From: Pseudomonas xantholysinigenes
Lineage (GTDB): Bacteria > Pseudomonadota > Gammaproteobacteria > Pseudomonadales > Pseudomonadaceae
Direction: 5' to 3'
DNA length: 64,000 nt
NCBI RefSeq assembly: GCF_014268885.2
Contig: NZ_CP077095.1
Span: 3,875,001-3,939,000, forward strand
Shown one piece after another: positions 47,370 through 58,993 of the stretch. The notes beneath the pieces were generated by a model that was given only the letters and a program-made list of their open reading frames with translations, had not been told where the DNA came from and did not search any database. Numbering within the stretch: the first letter of the stretch is position 1; each line of letters begins with the position of its first letter. Position numbers and translations under genes: made by a program.

Positions 47370-47411
47370 GCATCTGGTGATTGTGGGGGCACGGCAGGTT
47401 AACGCACGCCC

Positions 47412-47545
47412 CCTGTAGGAGCGGCCTCGTGCCGCGAAAGGGCCGCGCAGCGGCCCCGGCGATCTATGCGTCAACGTTGAAATCCTGGGGCCGCTTTCCG
47501 ACCCTTTCCGGCCGGTCCGACGCCTCGGCAAGGCCGCTCCTACAG
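47412..47545. repeat. Facing pair of REP-like sequences
   Basis: ctgtaggagcggcctcg at the left and its inverse ggccgctcctacag at the right face each other. A short extra palindrome (gggccgc/gcggccc) follows the left copy. The right copy covers the stop of mgtE. They may end or stabilise the mgtE mRNA. Confidence 0.75.
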
Positions 47546-48982
47546 CAGGAACAGCGTAGCCAGACCGAGGAAGATAAAGAAGCCGCCGCTGTCGGTGACC
47601 GCCGTGATCATCACACTCGACCCCATCGCCGGATCGCGCCCCAGACGCGTCAGGGTCATTGGGATCAACACCCCCATCAATGCGGCGAGCAACAAGTTCA
47701 AGGTCATCGCCGCCGTCATCACCAGACCCAACGACCAGCTCCCATAGAGCCAGAACGCGACCACGCCAATCACCCCACCCCAGATCAGACCATTGAGCAG
47801 CGATACCGCCAGCTCCTTGCGCATCAGGCGGCTGGTGTTGCCCGGCGACACCTGGTCCAACGCCATGGCCCGGACAATCATGGTGATGGTCTGGTTACCC
47901 GAGTTGCCGCCGATACCGGCCACGATCGGCATCAGCGCGGCAAGAGCCACCAGCTTTTCGATGGAGCCTTCGAACAGGCCAATCACCCGCGACGCGACGA
48001 AGGCGGTGATCAGGTTGATCGCCAGCCAGGCCCAACGGTTGCGCAGCGAACGCCAGACCGAAGCGAAGATATCTTCCTCTTCACGCAGACCGGCCATGTT
48101 GAGCACTTCGCTTTCGCTCTCTTCACGGATCAGGTCGACCATCTCGTCGATGGTCAGACGACCGATAAGGCGGTCGTTCTTGTCCACCACAGGCGCAGAC
48201 ACCAGGTCGTAACGCTCGAACGCCTGAGCCGCATCGTAGGCATCTTCCTCGGGGTGGAAGGTCACCGGGTCATTGGCCATGACCTCCGCGACTTTCTTTT
48301 CCGGGTCGTTGACCAACAACCGCTTGATCGGCAGCACACCTTTGAGCTTGCCGTCGTAATCGACCACGAACAATTTGTCGGTGTGCCCCGGCAGCTCCTT
48401 GAGCCGACGTAGGTAGCGCAACACCACTTCGAGGCTGACATCTTCGCGGATGGTCACCATCTCGAAGTCCATCAACGCACCGACCTGCTCCTCGTCATAG
48501 CTCAGGGCCGAGCGCACACGCTCGCGCTGCTGGGCATCGAGGCTTTCCATGAGCTCGTGCACGACGTCACGCGGCAGCTCCGGCGCCAGGTCGGCGAGTT
48601 CGTCGGCGTCCATCTCTTTGGCGGCGGCCAGCAACTCGTGATCATCCATATCGGCGATCAGGGTCTGACGAACAGCGTCGGAAACTTCGAGCAGGATGTC
48701 GCCGTCACGGTCCGAGCGCACCAACTGCCAGACCGTCAGACGGTCTTCCAGCGGCAAGGCTTCAAGGATGTAGGCGATGTCGGCAGGGTGCAGGTCATCG
48801 AGCTTACGCTGCAGCTCGACGAGGTTCTGGCGGTGGACGAGGTTTTCCACCCGGTCATGGTGGTGACCTTCCTGACGGTGCGTCAGGTCCTCGACCACCC
48901 GCTGGCGCTGCAGCAGTTCGATCACCTGGGCCAGGCGATCCTGCAGGCTTTCTTGGGCTTTCTTTACTTCGATTTCGGTCAT
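47540..48982 (-). CDS. mgtE: MgtE magnesium transporter
   Basis: 480 residues from ATG at 48982 (MTEIEVKKAQESLQDRLAQV). The cytoplasmic N domain (about 45-150; LDDLHPADIAYILEALP), two CBS domains (about 155-280; MDFEMVTIREDVSLEVVLRY) and a five-span membrane domain (about 300-480) are present, with the pore motif PIVAGIGGNSGNQT. MgtE is a Mg2+-gated channel in the inner membrane. A histidine-rich EGHHHD near residue 50 may add metal contacts. Confidence 0.97.
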   Translation of the reverse strand: MTEIEVKKAQESLQDRLAQVIELLQRQRVVEDLTHRQEGHHHDRVENLVHRQNLVELQRKLDDLHPADIAYILEALPLEDRLTVWQLVRSDRDGDILLEVSDAVRQTLIADMDDHELLAAAKEMDADELADLAPELPRDVVHELMESLDAQQRERVRSALSYDEEQVGALMDFEMVTIREDVSLEVVLRYLRRLKELPGHTDKLFVVDYDGKLKGVLPIKRLLVNDPEKKVAEVMANDPVTFHPEEDAYDAAQAFERYDLVSAPVVDKNDRLIGRLTIDEMVDLIREESESEVLNMAGLREEEDIFASVWRSLRNRWAWLAINLITAFVASRVIGLFEGSIEKLVALAALMPIVAGIGGNSGNQTITMIVRAMALDQVSPGNTSRLMRKELAVSLLNGLIWGGVIGVVAFWLYGSWSLGLVMTAAMTLNLLLAALMGVLIPMTLTRLGRDPAMGSSVMITAVTDSGGFFIFLGLATLFLL

Positions 48983-49427
48983 AGGCGAACTCCACTCCCA
49001 GCAGCGGAGCACGCCGGGAGAATCAATCGGTCAGATCTTGCTGTATGAAGCGCGTTAAGGAGTAACTACTGGGTAAGTCCATGGTGGGATTCCACAAGCC
49101 CCGGCGGGGCTGACGGGCGCAATCATACACTGTGCAAGCTGTCGGATCGCTTAAATTTTTGGCCAGAACAATCGTTTGCGCGATAAAGCTATGACAACGC
49201 TCGAAGCCAACAGTGCGACGGTGGGCGCGATAGAAAAAGCACATCGCATTAACGGCCACCTGAAAAATTCACGACCTGCCTCGAACCGTGTAAGACAGCC
49301 TTGTTGGCGGATCAGGTGATGCCACACGAATCGCGATAACTACTGAAAAGCGTAGATGCACATCCGCGACAATTCAGTGCGGCAGAAAAACAAAAAGCCC
49401 GCTCGAATGAGCGGGCTTCTTGATGTA
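48983..49427. other. Gap upstream of mgtE up to the tRNA-Arg cluster (445 bases)
   Basis: The left part is the 5' region of mgtE, with a GC-rich hairpin (ccccggcgggg, about 49099-49109) within a possible leader. A Mg2+-responsive leader is conceivable, but I cannot match one. The right end holds the tRNA terminator. Short frames here have no coding signature. Confidence 0.5.
49392..49418 (-). terminator. Terminator of the tRNA-Ser/tRNA-Arg transcript
   Basis: On the minus strand a perfect 10-base stem (aagcccgctc/gagcgggctt) is followed by T-rich sequence, 10 bases beyond the last tRNA-Arg. Confidence 0.9.
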
Positions 49428-49504
49428 TGGCGGACTCAGGAGGATTCGAACCTCCGACCGCTCGGTTCGTAGCCGAGTACTCTATCCAGCTGAGCTATGA
49501 GTCC
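49428..49504 (-). tRNA. tRNA-Arg (ACG), copy 4
   Basis: 77 bases with encoded CCA. Acceptor GGACTCA/TGAGTCC, anticodon loop CTACGAA (ACG; reads CGN after A-to-I editing). Last of four identical copies in transcription order. Confidence 0.97.
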
Positions 49505-49575
49505 GTAGGTGGTAGTTTTAGACCAGGTTACCACTGGTGGGTGAAACAGCCTTGCAAGCAAAGCCACTTCAAAAG

Positions 49576-49652
49576 TGGCGGACTCAGGAGGATTCGAACC
49601 TCCGACCGCTCGGTTCGTAGCCGAGTACTCTATCCAGCTGAGCTATGAGTCC
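49576..49652 (-). tRNA. tRNA-Arg (ACG), copy 3
   Basis: Sequence identical to the other three copies; the 71-base spacer to the next copy is also nearly the same as the other spacers. Confidence 0.97.
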
Positions 49653-49722
49653 GTAGGGTAGTTTTAGACCAGGTTACCACTGGTGGGTTGAAACAGCCTT
49701 GCTAGCAAAGCCACTTCAAAAG

Positions 49723-49799
49723 TGGCGGACTCAGGAGGATTCGAACCTCCGACCGCTCGGTTCGTAGCCGAGTACTCTATCCAGCTGAGCTATGAGTCC
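49723..49799 (-). tRNA. tRNA-Arg (ACG), copy 2
   Basis: Identical 77-base tRNA gene with CCA; spacing to its neighbours is 147 bases start to start. Confidence 0.97.
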
Positions 49800-49869
49800 G
49801 TGGGGTAGTTTTAGACCAGATTACCACTGGTTGATTGAAGCAGCCTTGCTAGCAAAGCCACTTCAAAAG

Positions 49870-49946
49870 TGGCGGACTCAGGAGGATTCGAACCTCCGAC
49901 CGCTCGGTTCGTAGCCGAGTACTCTATCCAGCTGAGCTATGAGTCC
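49870..49946 (-). tRNA. tRNA-Arg (ACG), copy 1
   Basis: Identical 77-base tRNA gene with CCA; first of the four in transcription order, 48 bases after tRNA-Ser. Confidence 0.97.
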
Positions 49947-49994
49947 GTGTCTTGCTGTGCCATTCAGATCGCACTAAGCGCTCTAGGCAAATAA

Positions 49995-50085
49995 TGGCGG
50001 TGAAGGGGGGATTCGAACCCCCGATACCCTTATGAGGTATACTCCCTTAGCAGGGGAGCGCCTTCGGCCACTCGGCCACCTCACC
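49995..50085 (-). tRNA. tRNA-Ser (anticodon GCT)
   Basis: 91 bases with a long variable arm and encoded CCA. Acceptor GGTGAGG pairs with CTTCACC; the anticodon loop CTGCTAA gives GCT, reading AGC/AGT. First tRNA of the cluster, downstream of rsmA. Confidence 0.96.
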
Positions 50086-50099
50086 GCAACACGAGGCGA

Positions 50100-50128
50100 A
50101 TATTAAACACACCCTTCCTCGTTTGCAA
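50100..50128 (-). promoter_or_regulatory. Sigma-70 promoter of the tRNA cluster
   Basis: On the minus strand TTGCAA and TAATAT are 17 bases apart; the start would fall about 8 bases before tRNA-Ser. The bases after the -10 are GC-rich (TCGCCTCG), as in stringently controlled stable-RNA promoters. Confidence 0.75.
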
Positions 50129-50157
50129 CCCTTTTTTTGAAAAAAACTTCAAAAAAA

Positions 50158-50346
50158 TTAAAGGCTTGGCTCCTCGTCCTTCTCTTTCTTGATCCGCAGG
50201 TAGATTTCCTCGCGGTGAACAGCCACTTCCTTGGGCGCGCTAACGCCAATACGCACCTGGTTGCCTTTGACACCCAGGACCGTCACGGTGATCTCACCGT
50301 CACCAATGATCAGGCTCTCGGCGCACCGACGAGTCAGAATCAGCAT
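50158..50346 (-). CDS. rsmA: RsmA (CsrA-family) RNA-binding regulator
   Basis: 62 residues from ATG at 50346 ([20 protein letters not shown]), with a GAGGAG ribosome site. The RNA-binding arginine is R45 in VAVHREEIY, shifted by one from the classical R44 because of an extra residue in GDGEIT. Dimers bind GGA in mRNA leaders and usually block translation; Gac/Rsm small RNAs titrate them. It controls motility, biofilm and secondary metabolism. Upstream lie lysC and alaS, downstream tRNA-Ser. Confidence 0.98.
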   Translation of the reverse strand: MLILTRRCAESLIIGDGEITVTVLGVKGNQVRIGVSAPKEVAVHREEIYLRIKKEKDEEPSL

Positions 50347-50467
50347 AGTTTTCTCCTCACTTGAATCTTCAGGGACAACAGTCTTTGTTAACGAGGCCTG
50401 CCGGGGACGACGGCATAAGGCCCGGGACAACTGCCGGCGGCGCCTGGACAGGGACACCACCAGCGGG

Positions 50468-50500
50468 CAAAAACGCGAAGGGCGCGGCAAGCCGCGCCCC
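50468..50500 (-). terminator. lysC terminator
   Basis: On the minus strand the 8-base stem gggcgcgg/ccgcgccc with a CTTG loop is followed six bases later by T5. It lies between lysC and rsmA and so gives rsmA its own expression unit. Confidence 0.75.
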
Positions 50501-50513
50501 TCCAGGCAGCGCC

Positions 50514-51749
50514 TTACTCGCCCTGTCGGGCGGGCGCATCGAGCTCGAACGCGGTGTGCAGCGCGCGCACGGCCAGCTCCAGGTACTTCTCTTCGATCAC
50601 CACCGAAACCTTGATTTCGGAGGTGGAGATCATCTGGATATTGATGCTCTCCTTGGCCAGGGCTTCGAACATGCGGCTGGCGACACCCGCGTGGGAGCGC
50701 ATGCCGACACCGACGATCGACACCTTGGCGATCTTGGTGTCGCCGATCACTTCACGCGCGCCGATTTCACGGGCGGTGTTCTCCAGCACGCTCAGCGCCT
50801 TCTCGTACTCATTGCGGTGCACGGTGAAGGTGAAGTCGGTGGTGTTATCGTGCGAGACGTTCTGCACGATCATGTCGACTTCGATGTTGGCCGCGCTGAT
50901 CGGGCCGAGGATCTTGAAGGCAACGCCTGGGGTATCCGGGACGCCACGAATGGTCAGCTTGGCCTCATCACGGTTGAAGGCGATACCGGAAATGATCGGC
51001 TGTTCCATGGATTCCTCTTCATCGATGGTAATGAGGGTACCCGGACCCTCCTTGAAGCTGTGCAGCACGCGCAGCGGGACGTTGTACTTGCCGGCGAACT
51101 CAACCGAGCGGATCTGCAGCACCTTGGAGCCGAGGCTGGCCATTTCCAGCATCTCCTCGAAGGTGATCTTCTCCAGGCGCTGGGCCTGGGGCACGACACG
51201 CGGGTCGGTGGTGTAGACGCCGTCGACATCGGTGTAGATCTGACACTCGTCAGCCTTCAGCGCCGCCGCCAGGGCCACGCCAGTGGTGTCGGAGCCGCCA
51301 CGGCCGAGGGTGGTGATGTTGCCGTGCTCGTCGACGCCCTGGAAACCGGCCACCACCACAACACGCCCGGCCTTGAGGTCGGCGCGGATCTTCTGGTCGT
51401 CGATCTGCAGGATGCGCGCCTTATTGTGCGCACTGTCGGTGAGGATGCGCACCTGGTTGCCGGTGTAGGACACCGCCGGCACGCCGCGCTTCATCAGGGC
51501 CATGGACAACAGGGCGATGGTGACCTGCTCGCCGGTCGAAACGATCACGTCCAACTCGCGCGGTTCCGGCTTGTCGGTGATCTGCTTGGCCAGGTCGATC
51601 AGGCGGTTGGTTTCCCCGCTCATCGCCGACAGCACGACCACCAGGTCGGTGCCTTGCTCGCGGAATTTCTTGACCTTGTCGGCAACCTGCTCGATCCGCT
51701 CGATGGAACCGACAGAGGTACCGCCAAATTTCTGTACGATCAACGCCAT
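50514..51749 (-). CDS. lysC: LysC aspartate kinase
   Basis: 411 residues. The kinase domain starts with [15 protein letters not shown] and contains [18 protein letters not shown]; the C-terminal half (about 265-411) has two ACT domains ([20 protein letters not shown] and [20 protein letters not shown]). It phosphorylates aspartate, the first step to lysine, methionine, threonine and diaminopimelate, with feedback through the ACT domains. It lies between alaS and rsmA, an order common in gamma-proteobacteria. Confidence 0.98.
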   Translation of the reverse strand: MALIVQKFGGTSVGSIERIEQVADKVKKFREQGTDLVVVLSAMSGETNRLIDLAKQITDKPEPRELDVIVSTGEQVTIALLSMALMKRGVPAVSYTGNQVRILTDSAHNKARILQIDDQKIRADLKAGRVVVVAGFQGVDEHGNITTLGRGGSDTTGVALAAALKADECQIYTDVDGVYTTDPRVVPQAQRLEKITFEEMLEMASLGSKVLQIRSVEFAGKYNVPLRVLHSFKEGPGTLITIDEEESMEQPIISGIAFNRDEAKLTIRGVPDTPGVAFKILGPISAANIEVDMIVQNVSHDNTTDFTFTVHRNEYEKALSVLENTAREIGAREVIGDTKIAKVSIVGVGMRSHAGVASRMFEALAKESINIQMISTSEIKVSVVIEEKYLELAVRALHTAFELDAPARQGE

Positions 51750-51799
51750 TTCAAAGGTGCCTCAGCCCTCAAGGGCCCCAAAAAACAATCCAACATGAA

Positions 51800-51825
51800 G
51801 CGGCCGGTGACTGGACACCGGCCGC
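51800..51825 (-). terminator. Hairpin after alaS
   Basis: A perfect 10-base stem gcggccggtg/caccggccgc, only six bases beyond the alaS stop. A T6 run follows about 15 bases later on the minus strand, so termination may be partial and allow read-through to lysC. Confidence 0.65.
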
Positions 51826-51831
51826 CTCATC

Positions 51832-54456
51832 TCAAAGACCCTGCTCGGCGAACGGCACGGCCAGGGCCAGGGCCTGGTCCAGCGCGGCGACGTCGACGCC
51901 ACCGCCCTGGGCCATGTCCGGACGACCACCGCCCTTGCCACCCACCACTGCAGCGGCTTGCTTCATCAGATCGCCAGCCTTGAGTTGGCCGGAGAGGTCC
52001 TTGGTCACGCCAGCCACCAGCACGACCTTGCCCTCATGCTCGCTGCCCAGCAGGATCACTGCATGGCCGAGCTTGTTCTTCAGTTGATCGACGAGCGCCA
52101 GCAGAGCCTTGCCATCCTGCCCATCCAGGCGGGCGGCAAGCACCTTGGCACCCTTGACCTCAACGGCCGCGTTGGAGAGATCATCCCCGGCGGCGCTGGC
52201 GGCCTTGGCCTGCAACTGCTCGAGTTGCTTTTCCAGCTGGCGGTTGCGCTCGAGCACAGCCGACAGCTTGTCGATCACATTGTCGCGATTACCCTTGACC
52301 AGCTGCGCGGCTTCCTTGACCTGCTCTTCGGCAGCGTTCAGGTAGGCCAGCGCGGCGGCACCGGTGATCGCTTCGATACGGCGCACGCCAGAGGCCACGC
52401 CGCCTTCGCTGATGATCTTGAACACGGCGATGTCGCCAGTGCGCTTGGCATGGATGCCACCGCACAGCTCGACGGAGAAGTCACCGCCCATGCTCAGCAC
52501 GCGCACGGTGTCGCCATACTTTTCACCAAACAGCGCCATGGCGCCCTTGGCCTTGGCAGTCTCGATATCGGTCAGCTCGGTTTCGACCGGGGTGTTCTTG
52601 CGCACCTCGCGGTTGACGATGTCTTCCAAGGCCTTGATCTGCTCAGGCTTGACCGCCTCGAAGTGGCTGAAGTCAAAGCGCAGGCGCTGGCTGTCCACCA
52701 GCGAGCCCTTCTGCTGCACGTGCTCGCCCAGGACCTGGCGCAGCGCCTCGTGCAGCAGGTGGGTGGCCGAGTGATTCAGCGAGGTGGCGTGCTGCACCTC
52801 GGCGTCGACCTTGGCCTCGACCGGCGAGCCGATGACCAGCGCGCCACTGGCGACCACGCCGTGGTGCAGGAAGGCACCGCCAGTCTTGGTGGTGTCACGC
52901 ACATCGAAGCGCGCGGCGCCGGCTTGCAGGTAGCCAGTGTCGCCGACCTGGCCACCGGACTCGGCGTAGAACGGCGTGCGATCGAGGACCACGACGCCCT
53001 CCTCGCCTTCACCCAGTTGATCGACCGCTTGGCCATCCTTGTACAGGGCGATGATCTTGCCCTGGCCTTCGGTGGCGTCGTAACCGAGGAAGTCGGTAGC
53101 GGTGTCGACCTTGACCAGGCTGTTGTAGTCCATGCCGAAGGCGCTGGCGGAGCGGGCACGCTCGCGCTGGGCCTCCATCTCGCGCTCGAAGCCGACTTCG
53201 TCGATGCTCAGTTCGCGCTCGCGGGCGATGTCGGCAGTCAGGTCCATGGGGAAGCCGTAGGTGTCGTACAGCTTGAACACCACGTCGCCCGGTACCACCT
53301 TGCCCTGCAGCTGGGCCAGGTCTTGCTCGAGGATGCGCAGGCCCTGCTCGAGGGTCTTGGCGAACTGCTCTTCCTCGGTCTTGAGCACGCGCTCGATGTG
53401 CGCCTGCTGGCTCTTGAGCTCAGGGAAGGCTTCGCCCATCTCGGCCACCAGCGCGGCGACGATCTTGTGGAAGAAGCTGCCCTTGGCGCCGAGCTTGTTG
53501 CCATGGCGGCAGGCCCGACGAATGATGCGGCGCAGTACATAGCCACGGCCTTCGTTGGAAGGCAGCACGCCATCGGCGACCAGGAAGCCGCAGGAACGGA
53601 TGTGGTCGGCAACCACCTTCAGCGAAGGCTGGTCGTCATTGCTGCAACCAATGGCTTCGGCGGCGGCGGCCAGCAGGCTCTGGAACAGGTCGATCTCGTA
53701 GTTCGAGTGCACGTGCTGCATCACCGCACTGATGCGTTCCAGGCCCATGCCGGTGTCCACCGACGGCGCCGGCAGCGGATGCAGAACGCCATCGGCGGTG
53801 CGGTTGAACTGCATGAAGACGTTGTTCCAGATCTCGATGTAACGGTCGCCGTCTTCTTCCGGCGAGCCGGGTGGGCCGCCCCAGATGTCGGCGCCGTGAT
53901 CGTAGAAAATCTCGGTGCATGGGCCGCACGGGCCGGTGTCGCCCATGGTCCAGAAGTTATCGGAGGCGTACGGGGCGCCTTTGTTGTCGCCGATGCGCAC
54001 CATGCGCTCGGCCGGCACGCCGACTTCCTTGGTCCAGATATCGTAGGCCTCGTCATCGCTGGCGTAGACGGTGACCCACAGTTTTTCCTTCGGCAGGTTC
54101 AGCCACTTGTCCGAAGTCAGGAAGGTCCAGGCGAAAGTGATGGCGTCGCGCTTGAAATAGTCGCCGAAGCTGAAGTTGCCCAGCATCTCGAAGAAGGTGT
54201 GATGACGGGCGGTGTAGCCGACGTTTTCCAGGTCGTTGTGCTTGCCACCGGCGCGCACGCATTTCTGGCTGCTGACCGCGCGGGTGTAGGCGCGCTTTTC
54301 CTGGCCGAGGAAGCAGTCCTTGAACTGGTTCATGCCGGCGTTGGTGAACAGCAGGGTCGGGTCATTGCCCGGGATCAGGGAGCTGGAGGCAACGCGAGTA
54401 TGTCCCTGCTCTTCGAAGAAGCGGAGGAAGGCTTCACGGATTTCTGCGCTTTTCAT
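51832..54456 (-). CDS. alaS: AlaS alanyl-tRNA synthetase
   Basis: 874 residues from ATG at 54456 ([20 protein letters not shown]), the usual length. The class II catalytic domain is N-terminal (about 1-240; [20 protein letters not shown]), the editing domain has zinc ligands [11 protein letters not shown] and [17 protein letters not shown], and the C-Ala domain ends the protein. It charges tRNA-Ala and removes mischarged Ser/Gly. The frame opens 21 codons earlier but MKSAEIRE is the family start. Confidence 0.98.
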   Translation of the reverse strand: MKSAEIREAFLRFFEEQGHTRVASSSLIPGNDPTLLFTNAGMNQFKDCFLGQEKRAYTRAVSSQKCVRAGGKHNDLENVGYTARHHTFFEMLGNFSFGDYFKRDAITFAWTFLTSDKWLNLPKEKLWVTVYASDDEAYDIWTKEVGVPAERMVRIGDNKGAPYASDNFWTMGDTGPCGPCTEIFYDHGADIWGGPPGSPEEDGDRYIEIWNNVFMQFNRTADGVLHPLPAPSVDTGMGLERISAVMQHVHSNYEIDLFQSLLAAAAEAIGCSNDDQPSLKVVADHIRSCGFLVADGVLPSNEGRGYVLRRIIRRACRHGNKLGAKGSFFHKIVAALVAEMGEAFPELKSQQAHIERVLKTEEEQFAKTLEQGLRILEQDLAQLQGKVVPGDVVFKLYDTYGFPMDLTADIARERELSIDEVGFEREMEAQRERARSASAFGMDYNSLVKVDTATDFLGYDATEGQGKIIALYKDGQAVDQLGEGEEGVVVLDRTPFYAESGGQVGDTGYLQAGAARFDVRDTTKTGGAFLHHGVVASGALVIGSPVEAKVDAEVQHATSLNHSATHLLHEALRQVLGEHVQQKGSLVDSQRLRFDFSHFEAVKPEQIKALEDIVNREVRKNTPVETELTDIETAKAKGAMALFGEKYGDTVRVLSMGGDFSVELCGGIHAKRTGDIAVFKIISEGGVASGVRRIEAITGAAALAYLNAAEEQVKEAAQLVKGNRDNVIDKLSAVLERNRQLEKQLEQLQAKAASAAGDDLSNAAVEVKGAKVLAARLDGQDGKALLALVDQLKNKLGHAVILLGSEHEGKVVLVAGVTKDLSGQLKAGDLMKQAAAVVGGKGGGRPDMAQGGGVDVAALDQALALAVPFAEQGL

Positions 54457-54834
54457 AGGTTCTTCCACGGAAACGGCGGCCACACGTCGAATCGACGAAA
54501 CGACGGCAAAGGGCCGCATTATATCGGTCCTGCAGTCTCGGTGCAGTGTGTTTGTGCGATAGATGCCGTCGGTTGGACGGTTTATCAGACTAAAGCAGTT
54601 GGAAACGGCATGACCGCGATGCTAAAGCCAGGGTTTCGCTGCTGGCAAGCCAATTACGGTCCTGGGACGGGGAAAATTAACAGGTTGGTGAATTAAAAGA
54701 ATTTCATCACCGAAGGGATCCAAAACCAGTCAAGCGCAGAACGCTCCTGTAGGAGCGGCCTTGTGCCGCGAAAGGGCTGCGTAGCAGCCCCAGGATTTCC
54801 ATGTTGAGCAAAGATCGCCGGGGGCGCGCAAGCC
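54457..54834. other. alaS-astE gap (378 bases)
   Basis: Contains the alaS promoter region on the right side of the gene and, further on, one REP-like sequence at 54746-54792. No gene is supported here. The astE stop follows at 54835, without a clear terminator between. Confidence 0.6.
54746..54792. repeat. REP-like sequence
   Basis: ctgtaggagcggccttg followed by a second palindrome (gggctgc/gcagccc). It resembles the left copy near 47.4 kb almost base for base. Confidence 0.75.
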
Positions 54835-55842
54835 TCAGGCCAGGCGTTGGCCCGAATCCGGCACGATCAGGATACCGGCGCGCAACCCATTCTTGACCTT
54901 GGGGTTGGGGAAGATGATCCGCGCACCCTCTTCCTCGACCACCCAGCGCGTCTCGGCCAGGTCCTCGGCCAGCAGGTAGCCCTTGCTCAGCTCGGAGAAG
55001 TTCTCGATGTCCGCCGGCAGGTGCAGGTGGAAACTGTCGCTGTGCTTGATGATCTCGCGGGCGACACTGAACAGCTTGAGGCCCTCGAGGGACTGCTCGG
55101 TCTGCGGTTCGCTGTCTTCGATAAGCTGGATCAGCCGGGTTTCGAGCCTGTCGAGATTGACCTCTTCGTTCTGTCCGAACGGACGAGCCTTGCCAAGCTC
55201 CAGGGTGAAGGCTTCGGCATCGAGCTGCTCGTAGGTAAAGGCGCTGAAAGTGATCGACGACTTGCTCTGCAGCAGGACTGCTTCCATGCCGGCCGCCGCA
55301 AGACGGGCAAGCTCGCGACGAGAGTGCGTGCGCCCCTCTTTGAAGGGATACAGGGCGAACTGCTCGATCTTGGACCCACGAATGGCGGTATGCAGGTCGT
55401 AATGCAGGCGGGTGCGCTCGGGCTTGCTGAAAAACACTCGGGCAAACTGTTCGAGCTCCGCGGCGCGCAGTGCCTCGAAACCACTGGACAGCTCGTGCCG
55501 ACCATTGAACAGGCGGTTGATGTCCTGCTCGATGAAACGCTCGCCCTTGCGGATCGCCGCCGGATTGCCGAACAGGAACAAGACGCGCGCGCGCGGCTTG
55601 ATCTTGCCGTTGGCCACCCCATGCAGCAGGCGCTCGAGCAACTCGATCGGTGCCGTCTCGTTGCCATGGATACCTGCCGAGAGCAGCAGGTCGAGCCCAC
55701 AATCCTCACCTTCGGGAGGACGCACTTCCAACGCGCCCTCCCCCAGCCAGCGCAAACGCACGCCCCTGGTGGTCACTTGGGTCTTCTCGGCCGGTTCGTG
55801 ATCGGTCAGGGTCAGCTCAAGCAGTTTGCCAAGGGCGAGCAT
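54835..55842 (-). CDS. astE: AstE succinylglutamate desuccinylase
   Basis: 335 residues from ATG at 55842 ([20 protein letters not shown]). Zinc ligands are in [11 protein letters not shown] (H, E) and [12 protein letters not shown] (H), as in the aspartoacylase/AstE family. It splits N-succinylglutamate to glutamate and succinate, the last step of the AST pathway. It is last in the aruCFG-astDB-x-astE run, 10 bases after the small His-tailed gene. A longer frame exists upstream but reads through that gene. Confidence 0.97.
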   Translation of the reverse strand: MLALGKLLELTLTDHEPAEKTQVTTRGVRLRWLGEGALEVRPPEGEDCGLDLLLSAGIHGNETAPIELLERLLHGVANGKIKPRARVLFLFGNPAAIRKGERFIEQDINRLFNGRHELSSGFEALRAAELEQFARVFFSKPERTRLHYDLHTAIRGSKIEQFALYPFKEGRTHSRRELARLAAAGMEAVLLQSKSSITFSAFTYEQLDAEAFTLELGKARPFGQNEEVNLDRLETRLIQLIEDSEPQTEQSLEGLKLFSVAREIIKHSDSFHLHLPADIENFSELSKGYLLAEDLAETRWVVEEEGARIIFPNPKVKNGLRAGILIVPDSGQRLA

Positions 55843-55852
55843 AGGCGCTTCC

Positions 55853-56140
55853 TTAGTGGTGGTGGCCGCAATCCGGGCCATGGACGTGGTCGTCGTCACC
55901 GGCATCGGCCGGTTCCATTTCCAGTTGCAGGCTGACCAGGTTGGTGGCCATCGGGCGCAGCAGCAGGTTGGCGTACTCGGTGTCGTCTTCTTCGACATCC
56001 ACGCCAATCAGCAATTGGCCGCGGCCATCCTGCTGAATCCACACTTCCTTGCCTTGCCAGACCACGGCAAAACGCGTGCAGGAGGTTTCCAGCTGGGTGC
56101 CGTCTTCATCTTCCAGGATCAGGCGCAGGGCGTCGGACAT
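55853..56140 (-). CDS. Conserved small protein with His-rich tail in the arginine operon
   Basis: 95 residues ([20 protein letters not shown]), acidic, probably a small beta-rich domain with W28 and W34. The tail [14 protein letters not shown] has five histidines and a cysteine in 14 residues and looks able to bind metal. AstE, the next gene, is a zinc enzyme, so a metal delivery or assembly role is tempting but unproven. I recall a hypothetical gene in this place in other Pseudomonas ast operons. It is separated by 16 bases from astB and 10 from astE. Confidence 0.85.
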   Translation of the reverse strand: MSDALRLILEDEDGTQLETSCTRFAVVWQGKEVWIQQDGRGQLLIGVDVEEDDTEYANLLLRPMATNLVSLQLEMEPADAGDDDHVHGPDCGHHH

Positions 56141-56156
56141 CAGGGTTTTCTCTCTA

Positions 56157-57506
56157 TCAAGGTTGGCGTTGGAACGGATAGACCGAACCCAGCTTGAGGA
56201 TCTGGGTCAGTTCATCCAGTGCCGTGCGGCACTCGACCAGCAACTGCGGATCGGCCAGGTCCGCTTCGCCAAGGCGATCGCGGTAGTGCCTGTCGACCCA
56301 CTGCACCAGGGTGTCGTACAGCGAGGCGGTCATGATAACGCCTTGGTTGACCGCCGCCAGTTCGTTTTCCTTCAACGCCACGCGCAGGCGCAGGCAAGCC
56401 GGGCCGCCGCCGTTCTGCATGCTCTGCTTGAGGTCGAACACCTTGACCTCCTTGATCGGGCCACCCTGGCTGGTCAGCTGGCCCAGATACGCCCAGACGC
56501 GCTCGTTGTTGCGGCATTCCTCTGGCACCACCAGCAGCATCGAGCCGTCCTCGCGGCTGAGCAGCTGGCTGTTGAACAGGTAGGAACGCACCGCGTCCTC
56601 CACCGTCACCGCCGAACGCGGCACACAGATGGCCTGGAAGTTGCCACCCTTGCTGGCCAGTTTAGCCTGCAGTTGGCCAAGCACCGCGTCGGTGTCGAGG
56701 AAGGCGTCCTCGTGGTAGAACAGCACCTCGCCGTTGCCCACCGCGATCACATCGTTGTGGAACACACCCTGGTCGATCACCGCCGGGTTCTGTTGAGCGT
56801 AGACCACGCCATCGTCGCGCAGGCCGTGCAACCGGGCCACCGCCTGCGAGGCTTCCAGGGTCTGGCGCGCCGGATACTTCTGCGGCGCGGGGTAGCGGCT
56901 GTCGAAGGCACTGCGGCCATAGACGAAGAACTCGACGCCGGCATCGCCGTAGGCACGGCAGAAGCGGGTATGGTTGGCCGCGCCCTCGTCACCGAACTGG
57001 GCCACCGCCGGCAGCGCCTGATGATGGGCGAAGACCTTGTCGTCATTGAACATGGCGCCCAGCACGCGACTGGTGGTCGGGTGCTCGATGCTGCGGTGGT
57101 ACTTGCAGTTGAGGTTGGCGGCGGTGAAGTGCACGCGGCCGTCAGCGGTGTCGGCGCTGGGGCTGACGGTGGCGGCGTTGGCCACCCACATGCTCGAGGC
57201 CGAGCAACTGGCCACCAGCAGCGGCATGGCCTCCTTCGCGGCGCGCTGGATCACTTCGGCGTCGCTGCCGGTGAAGCCCAGGCGACGCAGCGCGGCCACG
57301 TCCGGGCGCTCCTGCGGCGCCAGCACGCCCTGCTGGAAGCCCATTTCCATCAGCGCCTTCATTTTCGCCAGGCCCTGACGCGCCGCCTCGCGCGGGTTGG
57401 AACCCTGCTGGCTGTTGCTCTGCGAGGCCACGTTGCCGTACGACAGGCCGCCGTAGTTGTGGGTCGGCCCCACCAGGCCATCAAAATTCACTTCATAGGA
57501 TTTCAT
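56157..57506 (-). CDS. astB: AstB succinylarginine dihydrolase
   Basis: 449 residues ([20 protein letters not shown]). The start is the family signature; [20 protein letters not shown] holds the catalytic cysteine region, and [11 protein letters not shown] precedes it. It hydrolyses N2-succinylarginine to succinylornithine, CO2 and ammonia. Located between astD and the small His-tailed gene. Length equals other AstB proteins (about 447). Confidence 0.97.
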   Translation of the reverse strand: MKSYEVNFDGLVGPTHNYGGLSYGNVASQSNSQQGSNPREAARQGLAKMKALMEMGFQQGVLAPQERPDVAALRRLGFTGSDAEVIQRAAKEAMPLLVASCSASSMWVANAATVSPSADTADGRVHFTAANLNCKYHRSIEHPTTSRVLGAMFNDDKVFAHHQALPAVAQFGDEGAANHTRFCRAYGDAGVEFFVYGRSAFDSRYPAPQKYPARQTLEASQAVARLHGLRDDGVVYAQQNPAVIDQGVFHNDVIAVGNGEVLFYHEDAFLDTDAVLGQLQAKLASKGGNFQAICVPRSAVTVEDAVRSYLFNSQLLSREDGSMLLVVPEECRNNERVWAYLGQLTSQGGPIKEVKVFDLKQSMQNGGGPACLRLRVALKENELAAVNQGVIMTASLYDTLVQWVDRHYRDRLGEADLADPQLLVECRTALDELTQILKLGSVYPFQRQP

Positions 57507-57529
57507 CGGCTAAGCTCCGAGACCTGTTG

Positions 57530-58993
<1,464 letters not shown>

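Larger units (their letters stand above)
49428..49946 (-). repeat. Tandem array of tRNA-Arg units (147-148 base period)
   Basis: Four units of tRNA plus spacer. Spacers share ttttagaccag, ttaccactgg and agcaaagccacttcaaaag with a few differences, so the array arose by tandem duplication. It is not a CRISPR. Confidence 0.9.

Noticed and set aside
49023..49259. 78-residue frame upstream of mgtE
   Set aside because: No ribosome site and no protein-like pattern; it covers the mgtE leader.
49427..49648. Short frame through the tRNA-Arg genes (SGGFEPPTAR, RRIRTSDRS types)
   Set aside because: This is the well-known false protein from the antisense of tRNA genes.
49428..49946. Regular repeats with spacers that might suggest a CRISPR array
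   Set aside because: Each repeat folds as a complete tRNA-Arg and the spacers are near-identical copies of one another, unlike CRISPR spacers.
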